Part shown: piece by piece, positions 1 through 7,588 of the stretch | Layout of the letters: every line of letters starts with the position of its first letter | How positions within the stretch are numbered: position 1 is the first letter of the stretch | From: Deltaproteobacteria bacterium | GTDB lineage: Bacteria > Desulfobacterota > Dissulfuribacteria > Dissulfuribacterales > QOAL01 | Direction: 5' to 3' | DNA: 32,371 nt | Assembly: GCA_026988585.1 (NCBI GenBank) | Contig: JALSKY010000293.1 | Span: 1-32,371 of the forward strand | Notes under the pieces: model-generated | Told to the model about the DNA's origin: nothing | Database searches by the model: none | The model's input: only the letters and a program-made list of their open reading frames with translations | Position numbers and translations under genes: made by a program

Positions 1-1
1 G

Positions 2-148
2 GAAATCCAGAAACAGCGCGCAGCCGTGCTTGAATCAGCTTTCAAAGAACACAAAAAACGGTTCAAAGGCAAGATGCCGGAACCATTACCGCTGCCCAAG
101 GCAGCATGGATAAACAAACCAAAGGGTAGCCAGGACACGCTACTCTAA
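2..148 (+). CDS. IS3-like transposase, C-terminal fragment (cut by window edge)
   Basis: An open frame enters from the window edge and gives 48 residues before a TAA stop. The tail runs from a basic stretch (KKRFKGK) into PEPLPLPKAAWINKPK. That pattern, a basic RFKG followed by proline-rich sequence and then a W-I-N-K-P motif, is what I know from the extreme C-terminus of rve/integrase-core transposases of IS3-type elements. The catalytic DDE domain lies upstream of the window, so I cannot tell whether the element is intact. A candidate terminal inverted repeat follows 12 nt after the stop, which supports an IS end. Family assignment is by tail similarity only. Confidence 0.55.
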   Translation, partial: EIQKQRAAVLESAFKEHKKRFKGKMPEPLPLPKAAWINKPKGSQDTLL

Positions 149-160
149 TTTATTGCCAAC

Positions 161-181
161 GGTGTCTCATTTTCATTGACA
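161..181 (+). mobile_element. Candidate right terminal inverted repeat of the IS
   Basis: The 21 bp begin GGTGTCTCATTT and end CATTGACA. They lie just after the transposase stop and finish in CA, as expected for IS3-type ends (5'-TG...CA-3'). The matching left end is outside the window, so the repeat is not proven. The last six bases are TTGACA, a perfect sigma-70 -35 hexamer reading outward toward the ligase gene. I see no good -10 at 16-18 nt. Confidence 0.4.
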
Positions 182-414
182 TATTCCGTAATCATCAGGC
201 ATCCCTTATGGAGCCAAGCAAAAAAGTCTTAGTTTCAAATAGTTCCTGGTGTATTGGCCCATCACCTATAACTGATTAACTTTTTAACAGCAGAGGGGCT
301 TAAGCAGGCTTCCTCGCCTGCGGGCTAATATAAAAAAAGGAAGGCCGGAGATTCCATGAGTTAATCTGTCAGAGTGGAAAGAAACAGGACCGGAGATCTT
401 GCTAAGGAGCAAAA

Positions 415-1986
415 ATGTATCTGCTGCACCACTTTCTGGAAGAGTCTGCCCGAAGGCATCCGCACAAGATTGCGCTTGTTTGCGGTGATGAGCGCCTAAG
501 CTATGTTGAAGTGGACACCATGGCTGACCGGGTATCACAGGCCTTGCTTGACATGGGAGTCCAGCGTGGAGACAGGGTTGCCATCTACATGGACAACTCC
601 ACGGAGACTGTTATCGCCATGTTTGGCACCCTCAAGGCCGGTGGTATTTTCGTAATGCTGAACCCCGGCCTGAAATCCAGAAAGCTTGGCTATATCCTTC
701 AACACTCAGGCGCCAAGGTCTTGCTGGCCAGCCAAACCGGTGCCCGTATCGTCAATGATATCCTTGATGCCGGACTGAATGAGCTTGGACATATCATCTG
801 GAAGGGCAGAATTCCCCTTGTGGGAAATAAAGGGGTTTGCCAGTTGCTTTGGGATGAGCTTCTTGAAAAAAGACCGGGTGCGCCTGTGTCAGGCTCTGCG
901 GGATTAGTGGACATGAATCCATGCATAGACCTTGACCTGGCTACTATCATATATACCTCCGGCTCAACGGCTGATCCCAAGGGTGTAATGTGCGCCCATT
1001 ACAGTATGATCGCTGCGGCCAGGAGCATCACCTCATATCTCCATATCTCAGAGGAAGATATCATCCTCTGCTGCCTGCCCCTATCTTTTGATTATGGCCT
1101 TTATCAGGTCCTGATGGCCTTTCTTGCCGGGGCAACAGTCATTCTTGAAAAGTCCTTTGCCTATCCATATCCTGTCATGGAGCGGGTGGCCCAGGAGGGT
1201 GTGACCGGGTTTCCCCTCGTGCCCACAATGGCGGCCATCTTGATCCAGATGGAAAGGATCTCAGAGCTTGATTTCAGCAGGTTGCGCTACATAACCAACG
1301 CCGCTGCTGCCCTTCCTGCCAGTCACATCAAAAGACTTCAGTCCCTGTTTCCTGGGGTGGAGATATTTTCCATGTACGGGCTTACGGAATGTAAGCGGGT
1401 TTCATATCTGCCGCCTGAATATATAGACAAGTACCCTGACTCCGTTGGCATTCCAATTCCGAATGAAGAGGTTTGGATAGTTGATGAGCAGGGTCGCAGG
1501 CTGCCTCCGGGTGAAGTTGGGGAGCTTGTGGTGCGCGGCTCCAATGTGATGCAGGGCTATTGGCGTGATCCAGACGAGACAGCTCTTCGGTTCAAAGAGG
1601 TCCCTGGACAAAGGGGCTACATTCTCTACACTGGAGACCTGTTCCGCCAGGATAGTAATGGCCTTCTGTATTTTATCTCTCGAAAGGATGACCTGATAAA
1701 GAGCAGGGCAGAGCGTATCAGCCCAAAGGAGATAGAGGCCTGTCTCCATGATCTGGAAGGGGTGGCGGAGGCGGCTGTAATAGGGGTACCTGATGAGGTC
1801 TTGGGTCAGGCCATAAAGGCCTTTGTGGTCTTGCAACAAGGCAGCAGCCATACTGCTGAATCCATCTTGAAACATTGCCGCAGACACCTTGAGCCATTCA
1901 AGGTTCCCAGCCAGGTTGAACTGATGGACTCCTTGCCAAAATTGCCAAGTGGCAAGGTTGACAAAAGAAGGTTGGCAGACAGTTGA
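415..1986 (+). CDS. AMP-dependent acyl-CoA synthetase / acyl-acid ligase (ANL superfamily)
   Basis: This 523-residue protein is full length for the ANL family, which adenylates a carboxylic acid and usually transfers it to CoA or a carrier thiol. Motifs appear in order: the phosphate loop TSGSTADPKG (181-190), YGLTE (321-325), YTGD (405-408), the hinge region SRKDD (422-426) and the C-terminal LPSGK with the catalytic lysine at about K514. The N-terminus resembles the exosortase-associated acyl-CoA ligase group, but no exosortase genes are in view, so the substrate is unknown. The ATG start has AAGGAG six nt upstream. Oddly, motif A8 reads KSRAERISP, with alanine where a glycine is near-invariant. 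The gene stands alone, downstream of an IS end and convergent with the phosphatase gene 19 nt away. Confidence 0.9.
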   Translation: MYLLHHFLEESARRHPHKIALVCGDERLSYVEVDTMADRVSQALLDMGVQRGDRVAIYMDNSTETVIAMFGTLKAGGIFVMLNPGLKSRKLGYILQHSGAKVLLASQTGARIVNDILDAGLNELGHIIWKGRIPLVGNKGVCQLLWDELLEKRPGAPVSGSAGLVDMNPCIDLDLATIIYTSGSTADPKGVMCAHYSMIAAARSITSYLHISEEDIILCCLPLSFDYGLYQVLMAFLAGATVILEKSFAYPYPVMERVAQEGVTGFPLVPTMAAILIQMERISELDFSRLRYITNAAAALPASHIKRLQSLFPGVEIFSMYGLTECKRVSYLPPEYIDKYPDSVGIPIPNEEVWIVDEQGRRLPPGEVGELVVRGSNVMQGYWRDPDETALRFKEVPGQRGYILYTGDLFRQDSNGLLYFISRKDDLIKSRAERISPKEIEACLHDLEGVAEAAVIGVPDEVLGQAIKAFVVLQQGSSHTAESILKHCRRHLEPFKVPSQVELMDSLPKLPSGKVDKRRLADS

Positions 1987-2005
1987 AACCGAAAAAGGCC
2001 AGCCC

Positions 2006-3127
2006 TCATTCCTGTTTCATGGCATCTGCCATGGAGGTGGCATAGTCTATGTAATCCTGGATGAACCTGCCGGAAATCACATCGGACACAGGAAAGGAGA
2101 TGTCCCTGTCAAGACGGCAACCGCCCATGATTTCAAATAGCTCCTGAGAAAGGCAAAAGAGCCTCTTTCTGTATTCATCCATCTCTATGGCATCTTCTGG
2201 CACACCCTCTGCCCTGCACCTCAATGGCCTGAAGTGGAAGATCCCACATCTGGAATCGAATACCAGCGGGCAAACAAAGCCCTCCTTCTTCCAAACCTCG
2301 GCCAGGAAGGCCGCTACCTGGGCTGGATCAGGCCCGTATATGTCCACGGCATGGGCTCTGGCCTTTTCGAGCCTGCTGGATATCCTGGATGCCCTTCTTG
2401 CTGCAAGAAACCGTCTCATCATAGAGAGCTGCTGCGGAATCTTGTGCTGGATATATATGGCCTCTATCAGGCCCACCTCAAAATAGCCCTTGCAGCACTC
2501 TACACTATCCATGCCGCACCGGACAAAAGTCCTTTGCTGCTGAGTCCTGAAAAGTTCCAGGTCTGCCTCCCTGACAATCCTTTCATAACGGGTCAGGTAT
2601 GGAGATATGTCTATGATGTTGTCGCTGTTTATGGCCTTTTGTGCTATGGGCGGGGCATGGTAAGGTTTGTCAGCCCCAGCGGCCCTTTTTTCATAGCGCC
2701 TGAGCAGCTGCCACTGGCTGAAGCTGGTGGGACAGGCCCTGGTGCCCTTGAGCTCTTTGGATGCCGCCTTAAGCCCAAGCCCATGCCTGATGAGATAGGC
2801 TGTAACAAAGGTGCCAGTTCTTCCTATACCGTGTCTGCAGTGGATCAGGACCTTCTTGCCCTTTGAGATGCGCTTGTCCACCCAGTCCAAGGCCCTTTCC
2901 ATCTCTTCCATGTCAGGTACTGACTCGTCAGCAACAGGCAGGAAATAGACATCCAGGCCGGATTCGGCCTCGATCAGGTGCAGGTCGCAGAACTCTCCAC
3001 ACAGGTTTACCACGGCATCTATGCCCTGTTTCTTCAACTCTTCTATGGCATTGAAGGACAAAGGGGCACAACCTACGGCAATCTCCGGGGTAACCCAATT
3101 TATCTCACGGCCTGCCTCTGACGCCAC
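2006..3127 (-). CDS. Dual-specificity-type protein phosphatase fused to a YkgJ-like cysteine-cluster domain
   Basis: The first 150 residues are a cysteine-dependent phosphatase. The P-loop is HCRHGIGRTGT at 96-106, giving nucleophile C97 and phosphate-binding R103 (CX5R), with D67 as the likely general acid. Residues from about 200 to 305 carry C204, C211-C212, C286, C294 and C304 in the order CX6CC...CPLVF..CGIF..RPLRCR. This matches the YkgJ family (putative Zn/Fe-S binding: CxxCC...CPFL..CxIYxxRPxxCR), although the first spacing is longer than usual. The start is GTG with AAAGGAG about 7 nt upstream; a nearby ATG is out of frame. It lies 125 nt downstream of the PEP-synthase-like gene on the same strand and is probably co-transcribed. 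The substrate is unknown. The phosphatase call is firm and the YkgJ call is good but by motif only. Confidence 0.8.
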   Translation of the reverse strand: MASEAGREINWVTPEIAVGCAPLSFNAIEELKKQGIDAVVNLCGEFCDLHLIEAESGLDVYFLPVADESVPDMEEMERALDWVDKRISKGKKVLIHCRHGIGRTGTFVTAYLIRHGLGLKAASKELKGTRACPTSFSQWQLLRRYEKRAAGADKPYHAPPIAQKAINSDNIIDISPYLTRYERIVREADLELFRTQQQRTFVRCGMDSVECCKGYFEVGLIEAIYIQHKIPQQLSMMRRFLAARRASRISSRLEKARAHAVDIYGPDPAQVAAFLAEVWKKEGFVCPLVFDSRCGIFHFRPLRCRAEGVPEDAIEMDEYRKRLFCLSQELFEIMGGCRLDRDISFPVSDVISGRFIQDYIDYATSMADAMKQE

Positions 3128-3252
3128 ACCTTGCTCCTTTCATCCCAAATTACCGTCTGCATAATTTGGCGTGATCAGACACTGATCCGCTTTATTTTCA
3201 CGGCAATAGTACGGCATGGATGTACGAGTCTCATGAAAGTCTGGAGCCATAT

Positions 3253-5877
3253 CTACGGTCCATCTCCATCTTGTAAAGGGGTTTTATGATACTGACCTTG
3301 GATACCCTGGAAAAAGGCCTTTGTGTGCTGCTCAACCATCTCCATGTCTTTAAGGTAGATGTCCATGAGCTGTGTTACAGCAGCAAGCCTGCCTATCTGT
3401 TCCAGAAGATCCTCTATGGTATGCCTGTCCCCTTCTGTAAATCTTGCATCTATCATGTCTGCCCTCTGTCTTACAGAGAAACCGAGCCGGACAAGGATCC
3501 TGCGTATAAACTCGGCCCTTAACATCCTTCCTTCTGCTCTGCCGCCCCCGCCTGCAAAACGGAACAGTATGTAGTTTTTGACCTGCTCCTCACTGCATAG
3601 GGTGTCCAGGACCACGAAGTGATAGCCAAACCTCATGTTCATGTTTAGATAGTCCTCTGCTATCACTGCATAAGTGGCCAGGGCGGCGGAGTCCTTTCTG
3701 CCTATGCCTCCAGCCAGCGCTATGGTATCAAAGCTCCTCCAGTCAAAACGGCTCAATTCTTCCTGGACTGCACGGTCCTGGTCCAGGCCGCAAAGGAGGG
3801 CCTTAAGCGGTCGGCACGCCACCTGTTCCAGGGTGACCAGGCCCTTGTCCCCAGCCTCTGGCCTGATCCCTCCTCCAATATCCACCACGAAGATCTGTAT
3901 GGGGACGTTTGAGAGTGCTAATTTTCGGCCCCTGGCCTTTCCCCTGCCTATCCCTCCCGTGTGGAACATGAGTCTTACCGCCCTTTCATGGCAGAACCTG
4001 ACTATGTCATGGATGGTGCGGCACCCTTCTGGCCTGAAGTTTTCAGACTCTGGATCTGTGAGGTTGAGTGGCATTATGAAGGAGAGCATCATCTCAAGCC
4101 TGCGGAAAAAAGGTGTGTGCACTCCTATCCCCCTGTTTTCTGCCTTGATGCTGTCTGTTTGTACCAGCCCCTCTATAACCACTCCTTCCTCAGCAAACAT
4201 GGTTACCTCCTGTCCGGGCTTAAGCCTCCTTGTGGCATCCTTGGTGTTGACCAGTACAGGTACCTTGAACTCCCTTGCAACCAATGCCAGGTGGCCGGCA
4301 GGGCTTCCAGAATCGGTTATGATGCCTGAAACCCTGTCCAACAAAACCGCATACTGGGGCAGAGCGCTTTTGGCCACAACTATGGCTCCCTGGGGTACCT
4401 GAGGCGATGCAGCCGTACTATCATCCTGAGACAGCAGATGTACCCGGCCTGCGCCAACTCCACCGGAAGCGCACTGACCGCCGGATATGAGGATGCGCGC
4501 CGCCTCAGGGATGCGGTTGGAACTGCCGTTTCTTCTTTGAGCTCCACTGACAGCTAACTGTTCTGAAGGGGCGGAAGGCCCCAGTGGCCTTGCCTGCAGG
4601 ATGTAGAGCCTTCCGTCCTGGTCGATGCACCACTCTATGTCCTGGGGTGTGGCAAAGTGGTTTTCTATCTCCTGGGCCCACGTTGCAAGGGTCAGGGCCT
4701 GGTGGTCATCTATGGCGAGGTGTACAGGGGCTGCTTTTTGTCCAGCAGAGATCCCTTTTGGATGGGTCTCTTTTCCTGGGACCTTTTCAACGATCCTTGG
4801 CTGTCCTCCCTTTTCTACCACAAAGATATCGGCAGATACCCTGCCGCCTACGATCTCTTCACCTGCCCCTGGTGCTGCGTATATGATGAGCCGTCTGCTG
4901 CCATGGCCTTTTTGACCTTGCTGTACTGAAGAGTGGATAACCCCGCTGGCCTTGGCCCTGATCTGCTTGCATATGAGCACTGCCATTGGAGTCTCTTCAT
5001 CTGAAAGGCCTTGGGTTATCCTGTAAAACAGTGCCCTTTCACTGTATTTGCTGGCAATTACACTCCTGTACGCATATTCCAGGCTGCCTTTGTCAACATT
5101 GAGCTCACTGTGGTACTGGCCGGCAAAGGTCAGTTGGCCATCTTCGGAAACGGCACTGCTCCTAAGGGCTACAAGCAGCCCGTGTTGCCCTTTTTCCTGC
5201 CCTGAAAGCCCTGTCCATGCACTCTCAAGGGCCTCCTGGATCTCTGAGGGAAGCCTGGCTGCAAACATGGCCGCCATGAGCCTTTTCGAACATTGGTTAA
5301 GGCCATTGGCATCATGGATATCCAGCCTTGAAAGCTCTTCATCTATAGGGCCCCGCAGCCCGTTTTCTTCTATTAACCTTGAAAAGGCCCTGGTGGTGAT
5401 GACAAAGCTGTCCGGCACCGGCAGGCCGAGATCCCTCTTCAGTATGGCAAGGTTGGCTGCCTTCCCCCCTGCTACCAAGAGGCCATCCTGTTTTGGGATC
5501 TTGTCAATGGGGAGCAGATAGGGCACAGACCTTTCCGCCAGGCCTGCTACGGGCATCCATTCTATGATGCGGATTACGTATTTGTGGATCTGTTTGTATA
5601 TATCTTCAAGGGCGCTGTAAGATGCCGGATCCATCTCCCTTAATGCCTTTATCATGCCAAGGATGCAGACTGAGAGCCTGCGGTATCGTTCTTTTAGGGC
5701 AGCATGGTCCAACAGGCGCTTTCGAAACAGTATGTCCTCGAGGTCAGCCATGAGTTCATGGGCCCTCTTGTCATGCTCCAGAAGGGTCTTGAAGGCCCTG
5801 TACCGCTCCTGGAGCAGGGCCTCTGGGGCAAAGATCTCAAGGGACAGGTGTTTGAATAGGTTTTTTAGCAACTGCAT
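3253..5877 (-). CDS. PEP-synthase-like phosphotransferase with unrecognised C-terminal domain
   Basis: The 874-residue protein has four parts. Residues 1-125 are a charged, probably helical segment. Residues about 130-432 are a PPDK-type ATP-grasp domain with GGKAANL (137-143), ALRSSA (237-242), FAGQY (251-255), DIEW (413-416) and LQAR (427-430). Residues about 460-572 are the swivelling phospho-histidine domain with H529 in GSPAGHLALVARE. Residues about 580-874 match no domain I know; this is where PEP synthase and PPDK have their PEP/pyruvate TIM barrel. The protein should therefore transfer a phosphoryl group from ATP through H529 to an acceptor, which need not be pyruvate. Rifampin phosphotransferase is a precedent for such retargeting. 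The ATG start is preceded by a weak AAAGG. A 421-bp gap lies upstream and the phosphatase gene downstream. Confidence 0.85.
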   Translation of the reverse strand: MQLLKNLFKHLSLEIFAPEALLQERYRAFKTLLEHDKRAHELMADLEDILFRKRLLDHAALKERYRRLSVCILGMIKALREMDPASYSALEDIYKQIHKYVIRIIEWMPVAGLAERSVPYLLPIDKIPKQDGLLVAGGKAANLAILKRDLGLPVPDSFVITTRAFSRLIEENGLRGPIDEELSRLDIHDANGLNQCSKRLMAAMFAARLPSEIQEALESAWTGLSGQEKGQHGLLVALRSSAVSEDGQLTFAGQYHSELNVDKGSLEYAYRSVIASKYSERALFYRITQGLSDEETPMAVLICKQIRAKASGVIHSSVQQGQKGHGSRRLIIYAAPGAGEEIVGGRVSADIFVVEKGGQPRIVEKVPGKETHPKGISAGQKAAPVHLAIDDHQALTLATWAQEIENHFATPQDIEWCIDQDGRLYILQARPLGPSAPSEQLAVSGAQRRNGSSNRIPEAARILISGGQCASGGVGAGRVHLLSQDDSTAASPQVPQGAIVVAKSALPQYAVLLDRVSGIITDSGSPAGHLALVAREFKVPVLVNTKDATRRLKPGQEVTMFAEEGVVIEGLVQTDSIKAENRGIGVHTPFFRRLEMMLSFIMPLNLTDPESENFRPEGCRTIHDIVRFCHERAVRLMFHTGGIGRGKARGRKLALSNVPIQIFVVDIGGGIRPEAGDKGLVTLEQVACRPLKALLCGLDQDRAVQEELSRFDWRSFDTIALAGGIGRKDSAALATYAVIAEDYLNMNMRFGYHFVVLDTLCSEEQVKNYILFRFAGGGGRAEGRMLRAEFIRRILVRLGFSVRQRADMIDARFTEGDRHTIEDLLEQIGRLAAVTQLMDIYLKDMEMVEQHTKAFFQGIQGQYHKTPLQDGDGP

Positions 5878-6298
5878 ACAACCTTTGGCAGAGAGACAGG
5901 CCAGAGAACCTTATCCTTGAAACGGTTTGGAAATGGGCTGTCCATGGAATAAAAATGCATATTGCTGGATGCCAGGGCAGTCGCCGAGCCTGTTGTCAAC
6001 TCTGGCCTTTACTGGCGCTTTAGATTACCAGAGCTTTCAGATATCATAACTGCTACCTGCCTTGGCCCTCTTTAATCTTGACGCAGCTAAAAAGGTAAAA
6101 ATGCTACTGGATGATTTTAGATAAAGGGCTAAGAACGCCTGAAAGAATCACAGCCCTTTACGGATTGAGATCGGCATAGAGAAAGACCAAACTGATGCCA
6201 ATGTCCCCAGGCCTCTGAATGAATAATAAACAGCTCCTGGGTTGTTTTGCCACCTTAACTCACTGTTTCTCAGGCGAATTGAGGCGGAAAATCTCTTT
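5878..6298. other. 421-bp intergenic region without a gene
   Basis: No open frame here has a credible start and ribosome site. The region holds a 9-bp perfect inverted repeat (listed separately) and should carry the promoter of the PEP-synthase-like gene on the minus strand. I find a minus-strand TTGACA at about 5994-5999 but no matching -10 element. I see no RNA gene. Confidence 0.5.
6122..6160. repeat. 9-bp perfect inverted repeat
   Basis: TAAAGGGCT (6122-6130) and AGCCCTTTA (6152-6160) are perfect reverse complements separated by 21 nt. The repeat lies about 140 nt past the end of the Lrp-type gene. Neither flank has a clear T-tract, so a rho-independent terminator is doubtful. A protein-binding site or chance is possible. 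Confidence 0.4.
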
Positions 6299-6547
6299 TC
6301 ACACAATGTCATCCATGCTTACAACTGTGCAGGTCATGGTGTGCTGGATAGCATCTATTGTCTGAAGTTTCTTCATGACCATCTTTGATAGAGAATCATG
6401 GGATTCCGTCTCTACCTGGGCGATAATATCATAAGGTCCCATAATGACATCGAGATGGGTTACCTCTGGCATCTGCTTCAACATATCCACTACATCAGCA
6501 GTCTTTCCAATCCTGGTATTTATGAGAATATAGGCCTTCAGGGACAT
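6299..6547 (-). CDS. Stand-alone Lrp/AsnC-type ligand-binding (RAM) domain protein
   Basis: At 82 residues this is just the C-terminal effector domain of Lrp/AsnC regulators. It starts KAYILINTRIGK and contains the typical turn VIMGPYDIIAQVE (about 34-46), where effector amino acids bind at dimer interfaces in the family. No helix-turn-helix is present and none is encoded upstream in frame, so it cannot bind DNA in the normal way. Such solitary RAM proteins are common and are thought to oligomerise and sense amino acids or modulate partners. The ATG has a strong AAAGGAGAGG site 3-4 nt upstream. It is the last gene on the minus strand after the YkgJ-family gene, with a 213-bp gap between them that appears empty, so it may be transcribed separately. 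Confidence 0.85.
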   Translation of the reverse strand: MSLKAYILINTRIGKTADVVDMLKQMPEVTHLDVIMGPYDIIAQVETESHDSLSKMVMKKLQTIDAIQHTMTCTVVSMDDIV

Positions 6548-6760
6548 AATCCTCTCCTTTCACATAGTTGAAATCAATGGGATCAAACTTCTCTATCAGA
6601 GTCCTGTTCTGCTGGCTCAATAACGGGATGATCCATCAGGAACTGGACTGCTTGAGCCTTCTTTCTGCCCATAAATCTATGAGAAACCTGGCTACAAGCA
6701 CCCCGCCCAGCAACAAAAGAAAACCGCCACTCCGTAATCTGCTCACACCATCCACCCTGT

Positions 6761-7549
6761 TTAGTTCTGATCCTGGGCTGCGGAAACGGAACACCCAAGG
6801 CAGCCACCTGAAAAGAGCTTCTTCTTCACCCAGCGCATGGCATAAGCCAGAAGCTCCTCTTCATCACTTGATATCCTCTCGATGATCTCTTCATCTTCCA
6901 TATATCTTTCAAGATTGGGACCTTCAAGAAAGTTGATCCGAAAGCTGTCAATATCATAGCAGCCCATGTAGAAGATATCTATCTGATCTGCAGTGAGATG
7001 TTCAATCCCTGCCTCCTGTTTGGCCTGATATAGCTCACCAAAGATATCATTCATCTCGTTGTACTTGACAACTCCCTCATTCTCTTTCCATTCTCTGATT
7101 GTCCACTCTTTTCCATCCTTGAATCCGCGACAGTCCGGCTCCCTGACAATGTAATAGAACTCCTCCACCCCCTCTATTTCCGTTGAACGCCTGGCCATTC
7201 GGGCCAATGGATAGGTGCGGCATGCACCAGGCCGATCCTCATAGATGGTGCAACCCTTGTTTTCCTCCAGAAATGGACATTTCAGATAGGGATCTTCCAT
7301 CTTCAGCATAACGACAGGAAGTCCTGAGCCAAATCCTACATGCACGGATGTATATTTTTTAAGGAATTCAGAGCTGGTCATCCCAAGCCTGTTCTTGATC
7401 CTCAATATATCATAAGGCATCAACACCAGATTCAGGTCATAACAGCAGCGTGTAAAACAGCTCTTTTCAGGGGTACAGGAAAAACAGAAAGTATCATCAT
7501 CCTGAAGTGCCTTGGAATCGTCTATATAAGGTTCAGGTCCGTTGGGCAT
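6761..7549 (-). CDS. YkgJ-family cysteine cluster protein (putative Zn/Fe-S binding)
   Basis: The 262-residue protein carries the full YkgJ signature. C22, C25, C31 and C35-C36 form the N-terminal cluster; CPFL (91-94), CTIY (100-103) and RPGACRTYP (106-114) follow; C140 is an extra cysteine. The family (PF03692) is annotated as zinc or iron chelating; its biochemical role is largely unknown and several members are proposed to hold Fe-S clusters. Residues after about 150 are acidic and have no recognised domain. An AAAAGGAG site sits 11 nt before the ATG, a long but usable spacing. It follows the lipoprotein gene by 39 nt and is probably in the same transcript. A second, divergent copy of this domain is fused to the phosphatase at 2006-3127. 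Confidence 0.9.
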   Translation of the reverse strand: MPNGPEPYIDDSKALQDDDTFCFSCTPEKSCFTRCCYDLNLVLMPYDILRIKNRLGMTSSEFLKKYTSVHVGFGSGLPVVMLKMEDPYLKCPFLEENKGCTIYEDRPGACRTYPLARMARRSTEIEGVEEFYYIVREPDCRGFKDGKEWTIREWKENEGVVKYNEMNDIFGELYQAKQEAGIEHLTADQIDIFYMGCYDIDSFRINFLEGPNLERYMEDEEIIERISSDEEELLAYAMRWVKKKLFSGGCLGCSVSAAQDQN

Positions 7550-7588
7550 CTGATTATCAGCTCCTTTTCAAAAAAACTCTTCTCGTGA

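Noticed and set aside
304..321. GCAGGC/GCCTGC hairpin upstream of the acyl ligase
   Set aside because: Only 6 bp with a 6-nt loop and no T-tract; more likely chance than a terminator or riboswitch.
284..538. Minus-strand frame opposite the start of the acyl ligase
   Set aside because: Its sequence has no family character and it overlaps a well-supported + strand gene with a good ribosome site.
6583..6807. 74-codon minus-strand frame after the YkgJ gene
   Set aside because: Overlaps the YkgJ 3' end, has no ribosome site and shows no recognisable protein pattern.
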